A stretch of 64,000 nucleotides of DNA from Providencia stuartii (GCA_900455155.1 UGUC01000004.1:310001-374000); one strand, 5' to 3'; positions 46,209-57,560 are shown, counted from the stretch's first letter. The notes: generated by a model not told the origin, from the letters alone. Made by a program: numbers and translations.

Positions 46209-48707
46209 ATGTTTTTGTCGCTTCAACCAAATATGAATAAATTATTATTCTCTATTTTTCTTACACTGTCGGTATCAAGTGTATCTAATGCAATAGAGTT
46301 TAATATGAATATTATTGATGCAAAAGATAGAGACAACATCGATCTCAGTCAATTTTCCAATCCAGATTTTGTACCTGCAGGTGAATATCTTACAGACATT
46401 ACATTAAATGGTCGTAAGTTATCTGGACAATATTTCATTAAGTTTATTGAAGTTAATAAAGACACTTCAGCACTCTGTATTACGCCTGAAATGATAGAGC
46501 TTTTTTTCCTTAAAAAAGAGCATTAGGAATAAAATATTACAGGATAAGCGTAATCAGTGTGTTGAATTGCCTAAATCAATGAACATAAATTATGTTTTCG
46601 ATAAAGCAAACCAAAATATTCTATTTTCAATCCCTCAAGCTTGGTTGGAATATGATGACCCTTACTGGGTGCCACCATCGCAATGGGATAATGGAATTGC
46701 AGGTTTATTAATAGACTACAATCTATTTACTAACTATTCTGCGCCAAAAAATAGCAATGAAACCTTTAGCGCCAGTAGCAACGGAACGACGGGGGGTGAA
46801 TTTAGGTGCGTGGCGTTTCCGTGCTGACTATCAATATCAATATAATCGCTCACAAGGTAAAACAAACCAACGATTTGATTGGACGCAATTTTATGCCTTT
46901 AGAGCCTTCCCTGAATTAGGGGCAAAAATTTTATTAGGAGAGTCATATTTAAGAACGGAGCTCTTTGACAGTTTTCGTTTTGTTGGCGCGTCGCTTTTTA
47001 GTGATACTCGCATGTTACCCCCTTCGATGCGTGGTTATGCGCCACAAATTTCAGGAATTGCCAAAACGAATGCAATGGTCACTATTACTCAAAATGGGCG
47101 TGTGATTAAACAAGCTCGTGTTGCACCAGGGCCTTTTAATATTCAGGACATCACCGAGGCGGTACAAGGAACGTTAGATGTCACCATTCAAGAGGAAGAT
47201 GGCAGCCAAACACAGTATCAAGTCACCGCGGCATCGCTGCCTTTTTTAACGCGGCAGGGGCAATTTTTATATAAGCTTTCAGTGGGGGAATCTAGCCCAT
47301 TTGGCCGTTCACAACGTACTAAACCGCGGTTTATTGCAGGTGAAGCCTCTTATGGCCTTTTTAGTCGTACATCCTTATTCGGGGGAGTGATTGCCACGCT
47401 TAATAATAACGAATATCAAGCCATTAACGTTGGTATTGGTCAAAACATGAACCAGTTCGGCGCTCTTTCATTTGATATTACACGCGCTAAGGCGAAGTTA
47501 AATAATTTGGGAACTTATTCAGGAAATAGCTACCGCTTAAATTATTCTAAACGATTTGAATCCACTAACTCACAGATCACCTTTGCGGGTTATAAGTTCT
47601 CGGATAAAGCATTTTTAACTATGCCGCAATACATCGATGCTGCAAACGGCATGTTGGATTTTAGGCGAGATAAAAATGTGTATACCGCATCCTTTAACCA
47701 ATATATCAGTTTATTGGATGCCACCTTATATCTTAATGCGTCTCACCACCAATTTTGGAATAGTGAATCAACCACGACATTTGGCATGAGTCTGAGCAAA
47801 ATATTTAACCTTGGTAATATCAGAAATATGTCAGCAACATTGTCATTAAATAAAATAAAGTACCAAGAAACGGATGATAACCAAGCGTATTTATCACTCT
47901 CTATTCCCCTAGAAAGTGGCGCCTCTATCAGCTATGACCTGCAATATGCGAATGATGGCAAAGAGTTAAATCAATCAGTCGCGTATTACAGTGAAAACAT
48001 TAACAACAACTATTGGAGCTTACGTGCTGGGGGCGATAAACGTCAACTTGGCCGAATGGAGCCTAGTATCAGTGGTAGTTATCAGTACTCATCGGCTTAT
48101 GGTGTATTAAATCTCAATGCGACTGAAAATGTGAATGCTTATCGAGCCTTCGGCGGAAGTTGGTACGGCTCCATGACGGCCACGAAATATGGTGCGGCGC
48201 TTCATCGTAATGGTACTAGTAATGAACCTCGGGTAGTCATTGATAGTGGTGATGTTGCAGGAATTTCTATTGATAATGGCCAGTCGGTGACTAATCGCTT
48301 TGGTATCGGTGTCGCGACTAATTTAAATAGTTTCTCTAATTCAGATGTGTATATCGATATGAATACGTTACCTGATGATGTTGATGTCAACGACAACATT
48401 ATTGGTAAGACTTTGACGGAGGGCGCGATAGGTTATCAAACCATTCGAGCCAATCAGGGAAAACGTATATTAGCCATTATTCGTATGGGAAATGGGAAAT
48501 ATCCGCCATTAGGCACCAGTGTTATAGAAGCCAGCTCAGGGGAGAGAGGTCGGCATTATTGCTGATAATGGGATTGTGTATTTAACAGGGATTACTCCTA
48601 CTGAGAAATATACCGTTAAGTGGGCGGGTGGAAATGAACAATGCCAATTAAGTTTTACCAATTTTTCTGGAAAAGAACAAAGTAAAGTTTTGATCCCCTG
48701 CCTTTAA
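46209..48707 (+). pseudogene. Fimbrial outer-membrane usher (FimD family; three frame breaks)
   Basis: Three overlapping frames plus a short tail give one usher of about 830 residues. Parts seen: signal peptide (ending S-N-A); N-terminal domain (F-V-P-A-G-E-Y, the P-G-x-Y pattern of ushers); beta-barrel with R-F-D-W-T-Q and G-E-S-Y-L-R-T; plug-region motif F-R-F-V-G-A-S-L-F-S-D-T-R-M-L-P; and the C-terminal domain ending P-C-L. It secretes and assembles subunits. Breaks are one extra base each: A6 at 46512-46517, G6 at 46791-46796, and an A in GGGGAGAGAGG near 48543. The net shift fits three insertions, and the true stop is at 48705-48707. The start is ATG 46209; the upstream TTG at 46194 is less likely. 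Confidence 0.87.
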
Positions 48708-48718
48708 AGGAAATTGTT

Positions 48719-49447
48719 ATGAATAAATTATATAAAGGCACTGTTTGCCTTTCATTCGTGTTTATCAGTGTGCAAACCGCATTTTCCGCAATCAATATCG
48801 ATCGCACACGGATCATTTTTCCCGGTCAGGATAAATCAGTCAGTTTAGTTATTAATAACCAAAGTAAAACATTACCTTATCTTGCTCAGTCATGGATGGA
48901 AGATGATAAGGGAAATAAGATTGCAGAGCCTTTTACGGTGCTGCCTCCGATGCAGCGAGTTGAGCCAAATACGAAAAACCAAATAAAAATTATTAAAACG
49001 GAGGCAATAGATAAATTGCCCCAAGACAGAGAATCGCTATTTTATCTGAATGTCCGAGAGATCCCGCCAGTTTCAAATAAAGAAAACGTGGTGCAAATTG
49101 CAATTCAAAGTCGCTTAAAAATGTTCTATCGACCAGCTCAAATTGAAAATAATAGCGATAAAGTTTGGGCGAAAGAATTGAAATATACTCATTCCGGTAA
49201 CCGTTTATTGATTGAAAACCCAACTAAATATTATGTGACTTTGGGGTATTTAAGTAGCAACACGACCAATAATTTTCCTGATTTTGAAAGCGTTATGATT
49301 GCTCCAATGTCAAAGGAAAGTGTCACAGTTCCTACAACGCCATTTAAGCAATTATATACAGGTTATATGGATGATTATGGTGGTATGAAAATGTTGACTT
49401 ACCAATGTGCTGCGTCTGTTTGTCAGTTGGCTAACGAAAGTAAATAG
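48719..49447 (+). CDS. Periplasmic fimbrial chaperone (PapD/FimC family)
   Basis: This 242-residue protein has a signal peptide (to about residue 23) and two immunoglobulin-like domains. Diagnostic are I-N-I-D-R-T-R-I-I-F-P (the start strand and conserved Arg), Q-N/K-x-I-K-I-I-K near residue 84 (subunit-binding strand), E-S-L-F-Y-L-N-V-R-E-I-P-P near residue 103 (the family signature) and R-L-K-M-F-Y-R-P. It folds pilins by donor-strand complementation and hands them to the usher. AAGGA precedes the ATG, 11 bp after the usher stop. The next gene starts at its stop codon. Confidence 0.92.
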   Translation: MNKLYKGTVCLSFVFISVQTAFSAINIDRTRIIFPGQDKSVSLVINNQSKTLPYLAQSWMEDDKGNKIAEPFTVLPPMQRVEPNTKNQIKIIKTEAIDKLPQDRESLFYLNVREIPPVSNKENVVQIAIQSRLKMFYRPAQIENNSDKVWAKELKYTHSGNRLLIENPTKYYVTLGYLSSNTTNNFPDFESVMIAPMSKESVTVPTTPFKQLYTGYMDDYGGMKMLTYQCAASVCQLANESK

Positions 49448-50008
49448 GTGCTGGCAATGAGAAATTGTTATATATCAATAAGCCTTTGTATTTCTTTGCT
49501 GCTAAGTAGCTGGGTTTATGCCGATAGCAGCATGATGAAGGGCGATCTTAATTTTACGGGGCAAGTCATTTCATTGCCTTGTAAGATCAGTTTTTCTTCA
49601 TTGGATCAAAATATTGATTTAGGACCAATTTCTCTGAATTTCTTTAATGAAATAGGGGATAGAAGCCCTAAGCAAGAGATCAAGTTAAAATTTGATGATT
49701 GCATTTTTCCCTCTTTTAATCGTGATGATAGAAAACCGGTTGTTCGGCTAATGTTTATTTCTGAGCCAACAAAAAGCTCAGACCGTGATTTATTTGGCGG
49801 CAAGACGATATTAGAAGGATATGGCATCCGATTAATGGATAAAAATGGCAATATTGTACCTAATGGAGAATATCGCAATTACTCTATTTATTTCGATGAT
49901 AATCAGCAAATTACACTTTACTCAATGTTAGAAAGCTACCTTCCTCGGAAAGACTTAACCATAGGTAATATCAAAGCACAAATTATGTTGAGCATTGCCT
50001 ATCTTTAA
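49448..50008 (+). CDS. Minor fimbrial subunit
   Basis: This is a pilin-fold protein of about 183-186 residues with signal peptide and a mature start G-D-L-N-F-T-G-Q-V-I-S-L-P-C. The second Cys is near residue 79, and the C-terminus I-M-L-S-I-A-Y-L fits chaperone recognition. Starts at GTG 49448 or ATG 49457 are both possible; the ATG gives a more usual signal peptide. It lies between chaperone and tip adhesin genes and is probably an adapter or pilus-terminating subunit. Confidence 0.83.
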   Translation: MLAMRNCYISISLCISLLLSSWVYADSSMMKGDLNFTGQVISLPCKISFSSLDQNIDLGPISLNFFNEIGDRSPKQEIKLKFDDCIFPSFNRDDRKPVVRLMFISEPTKSSDRDLFGGKTILEGYGIRLMDKNGNIVPNGEYRNYSIYFDDNQQITLYSMLESYLPRKDLTIGNIKAQIMLSIAYL

Positions 50009-50023
50009 TAAGGTGTATAACTC

Positions 50024-50992
50024 ATGATACACAGATTTATTAAGCACAGTGGATTATCGCTTTTATTGTTATTGGTATTTTTTAGCACAAAAGCATTTGC
50101 ATTAGATTGCGTGGAATATGGTACAGGTGATGTTATTAAACCTCCGGTTCCTGTTGGACAATTAGCCATTCCAGCAGATACACCAGCAAATACTATTATC
50201 TGGCAATCAGACCCAATGACGGTGACCGTTTATTGCAATAACGTATTAGGTAACGCGGTTGACGTTGTTCATATGTATTTTAACCCGACCTCCCAAAAGA
50301 TTGGTGCAGGGCTATTGTTGGGGGCGAATTACAAGGGGGAACAGTTAGAAAGAAATCAGCAGCGTGTCAATTTAGGCACAAATCCTATTCGTAAAGGCCA
50401 AAGTGTGACGGTCACTGTGACTTTCACCCTGTATATTAAAGTGACGGGGGTCGTTCCACCATCGGGGAATTATAATGGGGATAACCAATTTACGGTTTTC
50501 CAATTTGATGGCAGTGGGGGGATTAATACTACGCCTGGAGCTAAAAACCTAAGATATTCAATTTCAGGATTACGTGGGATCCGTTTTTTGAAATGCGGAG
50601 CCGATATTAAAGTGTTTCCAGAATCACAACAAATTGATTTTGGGCAATTAATGGTAACGGATCTTAACCAAGGGAAAGAATTTAAAAAACAATTCCAAGT
50701 ACAAGCGGTGAAAAGAGGTTGTTTAGATAATTTCTCAATGAATATTAATTTTGAAACGACTGAACAGCTTAATGGAGAATATGCGATTGACTTGAAAAAT
50801 GGTACAAACTTAACGCTCTTTGACGATAAAAATAATCGAATGAAGTTCAACTATTTCCAGTTTTTCGGTACGTTAGCGACAGGCAGCACTTCAGTAACAC
50901 GTAATTATACAGCATCAATTAAAAAAGTTGCGCCAACAGTAAATACGGGGAAATTTAATGCCTCAACAGTTGTACGAATAAATTATTATTAG
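50024..50992 (+). CDS. Fimbrial tip adhesin or large minor subunit
   Basis: This 322-residue exported protein has a signal peptide (to about residue 26) and then a distinct N-terminal domain (with C near 29 and 71) of unknown ligand. A linker leads to a pilin-like C-terminal domain (about 190-322, cysteines near 195 and 237; ends S-T-V-V-R-I-N-Y-Y). Two-domain size and last position in the operon fit a tip adhesin. AAGGTG precedes the ATG. Confidence 0.8.
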   Translation: MIHRFIKHSGLSLLLLLVFFSTKAFALDCVEYGTGDVIKPPVPVGQLAIPADTPANTIIWQSDPMTVTVYCNNVLGNAVDVVHMYFNPTSQKIGAGLLLGANYKGEQLERNQQRVNLGTNPIRKGQSVTVTVTFTLYIKVTGVVPPSGNYNGDNQFTVFQFDGSGGINTTPGAKNLRYSISGLRGIRFLKCGADIKVFPESQQIDFGQLMVTDLNQGKEFKKQFQVQAVKRGCLDNFSMNINFETTEQLNGEYAIDLKNGTNLTLFDDKNNRMKFNYFQFFGTLATGSTSVTRNYTASIKKVAPTVNTGKFNASTVVRINYY

Positions 50993-51022
50993 CGACGATA
51001 CCTGTTTATTTATCGCATCAAA

Positions 51023-51058
51023 AACGGCGACCATAGAGTAGGTCGCCGTTATTTTTTT
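51023..51058. terminator. Terminator of the fimbrial operon
   Basis: AACGGCGACC (51023-51032) pairs with GGTCGCCGTT (51041-51050) over an 8-nt loop, then ATTTTTTT. The convergent fumarase gene ends just beyond, so it may act on both strands. Confidence 0.9.
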
Positions 51059-51060
51059 GA

Positions 51061-52716
51061 TTATTTAATACACTTTTTACATGTTTGGTCTTGTACCTGT
51101 TCGAAGAAATTATTGCCTTTATCATCAACTAAAATAAAGGCTGGCAATCCTTCAACTTCCATTTTCCAGACGGCTTCCATTCCCAATTCAGGGTATTCAA
51201 GGCAACTTAAACTTTTTACATACTCTTGCGCTAAAATTGCTGCTGAACCACCAATACTGCCTAAATAGAATCCTCCGTATTTTTTGCAAGCATCAGTAAC
51301 CACTTGGGTGCGATTACCTTTTGCCAGCATGAGCATGCTACCACCGTGGGATTGGAATAAATCGACATACGGATCCATGCGATTCGCCGTTGTGGGGCCT
51401 AAAGAGCCAGAAACTTTACTTTCTGGTTTTTTAGCAGGACCCGCGTAATAAACCATATGATCTTTAAAATATTGTGGTAGTTCCTCACCCTTATCTAAGC
51501 GCTCTTTCAGTTTCATATGGGCAATGTCACGAGCAATAATGAGTGGGCCGCTGAGTGAAACACGGGTTGAAACAGGGTGCTTACTGAGCTCTGCTAAGAT
51601 AGCTTTCATCGGTTGATTGAGGTCGATGTGAACCACTTTAGCTTCATTATGTTGGCGTAAAGATTCAGGGATATATTGGGCTGGGTTCTGCTCCATTTTT
51701 TCAATCCATAAACCCTGTTTATTGATTTTGGCTTTGATATTACGATCGGAAGAACATGAAATGGCCAAGCCAATTGGGCAGGAGCCTCCATGACGAGGTA
51801 AGCGTATGACTCTGACATCATGCGCAAAATATTTACCACCAAATTGTGCACCAAAACCAAAATGGCGAGTTGCTTCAAGCAGGGTGTTTTCTAATTCAAT
51901 GTCTCGAAATGCTTGGCCGTGTTCATTACCGGATGTAGGCAGATTGTCATAATATTTCGTTGAAGCAAGCTTGGCTGCTTTTAATGTTGCTTCTGCTGAA
52001 GTACCACCAATCACAAAGGCGATATGGTATGGAGGGCAAGCAGTGGTTCCTAATGCCTTCATTTTTTCGATAAGAAATGCTGTTAGCTTGTTTGGTTCTA
52101 AAATCGTTTTGGTTTCTTGAAATAGTGCCGATTTATTGGCTGATCCTGCGCCTTTATTAACAAACAAGAAATGGTATTCATCCCCCTCGGTAGCAAAAAT
52201 ATCAATTTGAGCAGGTAAGTTAGTACCTGTATTGACTTCTGTATACATATCTAAGGCGGCATTTTGTGAAAAGCGTAAGTTTTCTTGGCGGAAAACATGA
52301 TAAACACCACGAGATAATAGCTCGGCATCATTACAGTCAGTCCAAACCTGTTGGCCTTTTTTAGCAACAATCGTCGTTGTGCCAGTATCTTGGCAGTTTG
52401 GCAAAATACCTTTCGCTGAGATTTCAGCGTTACGTAAGAGTTGTAAAGCCACGTATTTGTCATTTTCACTCGCTTCAGGATCAGACAAGATGGCGGCAAC
52501 TTGTTTTTGGTGTGCAGTTCTTAGGAAAAATTGAGAATCATGAATAGCCTGTTGGGCAAGCACGGTTAATGCCTCTGGCTCAATTTTTAATATATCCTTA
52601 CCTGCGAAGGATTCTACAGAAACATATTTATCCGTTAATTGGTAATATTCAGTCTTATCCTCAGATAAAGGATAAAGGGGTTGGTAGAAAAACTCTTTAT
52701 TAGGCATGTTGTTCAC
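51061..52716 (-). CDS. fumA: Class I fumarate hydratase (iron-sulfur, FumA/FumB type)
   Basis: This 551-residue enzyme interconverts fumarate and malate using an oxygen-sensitive [4Fe-4S] cluster. The cluster cysteines fit P-N-C-Q-D-T-G-T near residue 107, T-A-C-P-P-Y-H near 225 and G-G-S-C-P-I-G-L near 312. The C-terminal swivel domain has [11 protein letters not shown] and G-P-T-T-A-N-R-M-D. Whether it is the aerobic (FumA) or anaerobic (FumB) type cannot be decided from sequence alone. The nearby dms cluster makes anaerobic use plausible. ATG 52716 or 52707 may be used. Confidence 0.92.
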   Translation of the reverse strand: MNNMPNKEFFYQPLYPLSEDKTEYYQLTDKYVSVESFAGKDILKIEPEALTVLAQQAIHDSQFFLRTAHQKQVAAILSDPEASENDKYVALQLLRNAEISAKGILPNCQDTGTTTIVAKKGQQVWTDCNDAELLSRGVYHVFRQENLRFSQNAALDMYTEVNTGTNLPAQIDIFATEGDEYHFLFVNKGAGSANKSALFQETKTILEPNKLTAFLIEKMKALGTTACPPYHIAFVIGGTSAEATLKAAKLASTKYYDNLPTSGNEHGQAFRDIELENTLLEATRHFGFGAQFGGKYFAHDVRVIRLPRHGGSCPIGLAISCSSDRNIKAKINKQGLWIEKMEQNPAQYIPESLRQHNEAKVVHIDLNQPMKAILAELSKHPVSTRVSLSGPLIIARDIAHMKLKERLDKGEELPQYFKDHMVYYAGPAKKPESKVSGSLGPTTANRMDPYVDLFQSHGGSMLMLAKGNRTQVVTDACKKYGGFYLGSIGGSAAILAQEYVKSLSCLEYPELGMEAVWKMEVEGLPAFILVDDKGNNFFEQVQDQTCKKCIK

Positions 52717-53491
52717 TCACATATCAATTCAATGGAATATCGTTAATAGATTCAGTGAGGGCATATTTATTTTTATAGATGCACTTTAAAGCGGCCCTCA
52801 GCGTTATATAAATTGTTAAAGACCAAAATAAGCACACATTAGAAATAATAAATATCGCGTGTCTATCTTGATAAGATGATTATATTCAACGAGATGTGGT
52901 GAATAATATGATTTCGATTAATATTATCGATATTACATTTGATTTAAGTTAGAAACTTGCCGAAGGTCACAGAATAATAAACATCGGTTTATTTTGGTTA
53001 TATGTGATGAATATTATTGGCTATCTATTTTTGACATTCAGTTGTAAAAATGGCATGAGAATATGACCAAATCGATATCAGTTTTATTTTTAATGTTTGG
53101 ATGTTTTCGATTGTTCTAGCCTATATTTTATTGAACTATAACAAATACTTTATTGCTTTCTGTTATGAACAATGAAAAGCTAACTTAAGTGTAGTTTTAT
53201 GTTGTTTTACAATGGCTTATTGCTTAGTTTAACTATGGTTAAGTGGCTTGTTTTTATGACAAAGGGAATTCTTTCATTGCGTTTTCATAATGAAATGCAA
53301 ACAAAGTACTGAAAATGGCTTTCAATTTACACAAACAGTGTTTATCATGCACCACTTAATGAAATTTAAATGGCGCTACTGGTTTTGGGCTTTGCTGGGG
53401 AAGTATGAAGAGTAAATCTCCGATAAGCTTACACAGTCTTTAACGGTAGCGGTTCTATCTGCATTATTCATAGGGATAGAGTGTAGCATAA
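52717..53491. other. Divergent region between fumarase and potA
   Basis: This is 775 bp of AT-rich DNA between divergent genes. Near its right end a 22-codon frame (53347-53415, starting M-H-H-L-M-K-F-K-W) lies 77 bp before potA. It has no ribosome site but could be a leader. No other feature was seen. Confidence 0.4.
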
Positions 53492-54602
53492 ATGACTGAG
53501 ACAACCTCTCTGACACCACTCGTCGAATTGAAAGCACTCAATAAAGCTTTCGATGGCAAACAAATTATATCCGAGCTTGACTTAACCATCCAAAATGGTG
53601 AGTTTTTGACCATTTTAGGCCCTTCTGGCTGTGGTAAAACAACGGTTCTACGTTTAATTGCCGGCCTAGAAGATGTTGATGAAGGCAAAATTATTCTTGA
53701 TGGTCAGGATATTTACAGATATCCCTGCTGAGCAGCGTTTTGTGAATACGGTATTCCAAAGCTACGCTCTGTTCCCGCATATGACCGTTTTTGAAAACGT
53801 TGCTTTTGGTTTGCGTATGCAGAAAACCCCTGCTGACGAGATCCAAAAGCGAGTTGATCAAGCATTGCGTATGGTGCAGTTGGAGGATTTTGCACAACGT
53901 CGACCAAATCAACTCTCTGGTGGGCAGCAACAGCGCGTTGCGATCGCCCGTGCCGTCGTTAATCGTCCAAAAGTCCTTTTGCTGGATGAGTCTTTATCCG
54001 CACTTGATTATAAGCTACGTAAGCAGATGCAAAATGAGCTAAAAGCGCTGCAACGTAAATTGGGGATCACCTTTATTTTCGTTACCCATGATCAAGAAGA
54101 AGCCCTTGCAATGTCAGATCGTATTATTGTTATGCGTGAAGGCAAAATTGAGCAAGATGGCTCGCCGCGTGAAATTTACGAAGAGCCTAAAAACCTCTTT
54201 GTGGCTCAATTTATTGGTGAAATCAATATTTTTGATGCAAAAGTCTTATATCGCATTGATGAACAACGTATTCGTGCCAATGTTGAAGGGCATGAATGTG
54301 ACATTTTTACCACTTTACCTGTCCAAGAAGGCCAATCGGTTCATGTTTTATTACGCCCGGAAGATTTGCGCGTAGAAGAGGTGAACGATGCAGAAAACTA
54401 TCCCGGTTTAATCGGTTATGTGCGTGAACGTAACTATAAGGGAATGACGTTAGATTCTGTGGTAGAGATGGAAGATGGCAAAATCATCATGGTCAGCGAA
54501 TTCTTCAATGAAGATGACCCAGATGTAGACCACTCCTTAAACCAAAAAGTTGCTGTAACTTGGGTTGAAAGCTGGGAGGTGGTACTGGATGATCAGGCGT
54601 AA
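53492..54602 (+). CDS. potA: Spermidine/putrescine ABC transporter ATPase PotA (frame broken early)
   Basis: This is the ATPase of the polyamine importer. Walker [10 protein letters not shown] is near residue 45, signature L-S-G-G-Q-Q-Q-R near residue 145, Walker B V-L-L-L-D-E-S near residue 165 and the H-loop V-T-H-D follows. A C-terminal TOBE/regulatory domain (L-L-R-P-E-D-L-R) ends the chain. One T too many in 53712-53714 breaks the frame at residue 74. Removing it gives [12 protein letters not shown] and a continuous protein of about 370 residues. The Walker B ends D-E-S rather than D-E-P, as in PotA. It overlaps potB by 14 bp. Confidence 0.93.
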
Positions 54603-55452
54603 ACACAAGATCTTACAAAATGTCATTATCACGGGCGTGGTGGCATGGCTATTACTCTTTGTATTTTTGCCTAACATCATGATCATTGGTACGAGCTTTT
54701 TAACACGCAGTGATACCAATCTTGTTGATCTGATCTTTACATGGGATAACTACATCCGTTTGTCTGATCCCATGTATGCTGAGGTGATGCTCCACTCGTT
54801 GAATATGGCGCTGATCGCCACTTTCTTCTGCTTAGTTATCGGTTATCCTTTTGCCTTTATTTTGGCGAAATTACCTAAACGCCTACAGCCTTTAATGCTC
54901 TTTTTGTTGATAGTGCCTTTCTGGACTAACTCTTTAATTCGCATTTATGGGCTAAAAGTGTTTTTGAGTACGAAAGGGTACTTGAATGATTTCTTGCTGT
55001 GGATAGGGCTTATCGATAAGCCGATACGTCTGATGTATACACCTGAAGCGGTTGTGTTAGGGCTTATCTACATTTTATTACCCTTTATGGTCATGCCGCT
55101 TTATTCCAGTATTGAAAAGTTGGATAAGTCTTACTTAGAAGCCGCAAGAGATCTCGGTGCTAACAAACTCCAGACGTTTGTGAAGATAATTATTCCATTG
55201 ACTATGCCTGGGATTATCGCCGGCTGCTTACTTGTTTTACTGCCAGCGATGGGGCTGTTCTATGTTGCGGATCTGATGGGGGGAGCGAAAAACCTCTTGA
55301 TAGGGAACGTTATTAAGAGCCAGTTCCTAAATATTCGCGATTGGCCGTTTGGTGCGGCAACCAGCATCTTCTTAACGGTGATGATGGGGCTGTTGCTGTA
55401 TGTGTATTACCGAGCTGCTAAGCTATTGAATAAAAAGGCATATGAAGAATGA
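54589..55452 (+). CDS. potB: Spermidine/putrescine ABC transporter permease PotB
   Basis: This permease of about 287 residues has six membrane segments. The EAA loop is [10 protein letters not shown] near residue 183, and [11 protein letters not shown] near residue 100 is typical of PotB. The ATG at 54589, inside the end of potA, is preferred to 54565 because it matches the usual M-I-R-R-K start of PotB-type proteins and gives the common short overlap. Its stop overlaps the potC start (ATGA). Confidence 0.92.
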   Translation: MIRRKHKILQNVIITGVVAWLLLFVFLPNIMIIGTSFLTRSDTNLVDLIFTWDNYIRLSDPMYAEVMLHSLNMALIATFFCLVIGYPFAFILAKLPKRLQPLMLFLLIVPFWTNSLIRIYGLKVFLSTKGYLNDFLLWIGLIDKPIRLMYTPEAVVLGLIYILLPFMVMPLYSSIEKLDKSYLEAARDLGANKLQTFVKIIIPLTMPGIIAGCLLVLLPAMGLFYVADLMGGAKNLLIGNVIKSQFLNIRDWPFGAATSIFLTVMMGLLLYVYYRAAKLLNKKAYEE

Positions 55453-56225
55453 TCGGTCGCACGTTACGAGGTGGCTTTATGGCCATCGTCTACGCTTATC
55501 TTTATATTCCAATTATCATTTTGATTGTGAACTCGTTCAATGAATCGCGTTTTGGGATCAGTTGGCAAGGTTTTTCAACCAAATGGTATGAGCTGTTAAT
55601 CAACAACGATAGTTTGTTGCAAGCGGCTGGACATTCATTAACGATGGCGATTATTTCTGCCACGTTTGCGACAATTATCGGTACGTTAACGGCAGTTGCA
55701 CTGTTTCGTTATCGTTTTAGAGGGAAACCCTTTGTCGGTGGTATGTTATTTGTTGTGATGATGTCACCGGATATCGTTATGGCCATTTCTCTACTGGTAT
55801 TGTTTATGCTTTTAGGGGTTTCGCTTGGTTTTTGGTCGCTACTGTTTTCACACATTACTTTTTGTCTACCTTTCGTGGTGGTTACCGTCTATGCGAGGCT
55901 GAAAGATTTTGATGTGAAAATGCTAGAGGCAGCGCGTGACCTTGGTGCGGGTGAGTTTACTATTTTACGTAAAATTATCCTGCCGTTAGCGTTTCCTGCG
56001 GTCGTGGCAGGCTGGCTATTAAGCTTTACCTTATCGATGGATGATGTTGTGGTCTCCTCCTTCGTTACAGGCCCTAGCTATGAAATTTTACCGCTAAAAA
56101 TCTACTCGATGGTAAAAGTGGGCGTTTCCCCAGAGGTTAACGCATTGGCGACTGTATTGTTGATCATGTCGCTAGTATTAGTCTGTTTGAGCCAGTGGGT
56201 GATGAGAGATAAGTTTTCGAAATAG
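55449..56225 (+). CDS. potC: Spermidine/putrescine ABC transporter permease PotC
   Basis: This 258-residue permease is the partner of PotB, with six hydrophobic segments and the EAA loop E-A-A-R-D-L-G-A-G near residue 165. The motif S-F-T-L-S-M-D-D-V-V-V-S-S-F near residue 197 is typical of PotC. It overlaps potB by 4 bp. A 213-bp gap with no gene separates it from potD. Confidence 0.93.
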   Translation: MIGRTLRGGFMAIVYAYLYIPIIILIVNSFNESRFGISWQGFSTKWYELLINNDSLLQAAGHSLTMAIISATFATIIGTLTAVALFRYRFRGKPFVGGMLFVVMMSPDIVMAISLLVLFMLLGVSLGFWSLLFSHITFCLPFVVVTVYARLKDFDVKMLEAARDLGAGEFTILRKIILPLAFPAVVAGWLLSFTLSMDDVVVSSFVTGPSYEILPLKIYSMVKVGVSPEVNALATVLLIMSLVLVCLSQWVMRDKFSK

Positions 56226-56438
56226 CTCAAATAATTTTTTGTGCTGTAAATGTCGCGAGCTATTGGGTTCGGTAGCTCGCATACTTAATGCCATTTGGCG
56301 AAGAGGGTGAGCTCTAGATGAGCTTATACGATATATATACGCAAGATAATTCAAGCGATTAGCGGCTAAATAAAGTCATTAATGGTCACTTGAAATATGG
56401 CGAGTATAAGAAAACACTTTGTTGAGGGATGCTCAGTA

Positions 56439-57491
56439 ATGAAAAAATGGTCCTATCTACTAGCGGCTGGCTTAATGGCTGCAAGTATTGGCACGGCAAC
56501 CGCCGCAGACGAAAATAAAGACGTACTGTATTTCTATAACTGGACAGAATATGTTTCCCCCCGGTTTATTAGAGCAATTTACTAAAGAAACTGGGATCAA
56601 GGTGATTTACTCCACCTACGAATCAAATGAAAGTATGTACACCAAGCTTAAGACCTATAAAGAAGGGGCTTATGATTTGGTCGTTCCTTCTACTTATTTT
56701 ATTTCTAAAATGAGTAAAGAGGGGATGCTACAAAAAATCGATAAACAAAAACTAAGTAATTTTAAAAACCTAGATCCGAATTTACTGTATAAAGAGTTCG
56801 ATCCACAAAATGATTTTTTCCGTTCCTTATATTTGGGGAGCGACGGGGATCGGTATTAATGGTGAGGCCGTTGACCCAGGCTCAATCACCTCTTGGGCCG
56901 ATTTTTGGAAACCTGAATATAAAAAATAGCCTGTTAATGATGGATGATGCACGAGAAGTATTCCAAGTTGCACTCACAAAACTCGGTTATTCAGGTAACA
57001 CAACCGATCCTAAAGAGATTGAAGAGGCTTATAAAGAGTTACAAAAACTACGTCCAAATATCCTTGCATTTAACTCTGATAACCCAGCAACGCCGTTTAT
57101 CGAAGGTGAGGTTGATGTCGGCATGCTGTGGAATGGCTCAGCCTTTGTTGCTCGCCAAGCAGGTTTACCGATTGAAGTGATTTGGCCAAAAGAAGGGGGA
57201 ATTTTCTGGATGGATAGCTTAGCTATTCCAGCCAATGCGAAAAACCCTGAAGGGGCACATAAGTTGATCAACTTCTTATTACGTCCTGATATTGCAGCAC
57301 AAGTTGCCGAATCTATTGGTTACCCAACGCCAAACCTTGAAGCGAAGAAAATGCTACCACCGGAAATTGCTAATGACCCGTCTCTTTATCCAAGTGAAGA
57401 GGTATTGCAAAAAGGGGAATGGCAAAGTGATGTTGGCAATACCAACATTATTTATGAAGAGTATTTCCAGAAGTTAAAAGCAGGACGTTAA
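56439..57491 (+). pseudogene. potD: Spermidine/putrescine-binding protein PotD (three frame breaks)
   Basis: This is the periplasmic polyamine receptor, about 349 residues after correction. It has a signal peptide (A-T-A-A-D, about residue 23), L-Y-F-Y-N-W-T-E-Y-V-S-P-G-L, Y-E-S-N-E-S-M-Y-T-K-L, D-L-V-V-P-S-T-Y-F and the acidic and aromatic polyamine-site residues (W-M-D-S-L-A near residue 255). Breaks are single extra bases in C6 56557-56562, T6 56814-56819 and A6 56921-56926. Removing them restores V-S-P-G-L-L-E-Q-F, V-P-Y-I-W-G-A-T-G and Y-K-N-S-L-L-M-M. GAGGGA precedes the ATG at 56439. It is last in potABCD. Confidence 0.9.
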
Positions 57492-57503
57492 TCAAACCAA
57501 AAG

Positions 57504-57560
57504 GCACCGTAATGAAGCCCCCAACGTTATGGGAGTACTTCATAATTACGGTGCTTTTTT
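57504..57560 (+). terminator. Terminator of potABCD
   Basis: GCACCGTAAT (57504-57513) pairs with ATTACGGTGC (57545-57554), and inner GAAG pairs with CTTC. Six Ts follow. Confidence 0.85.
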
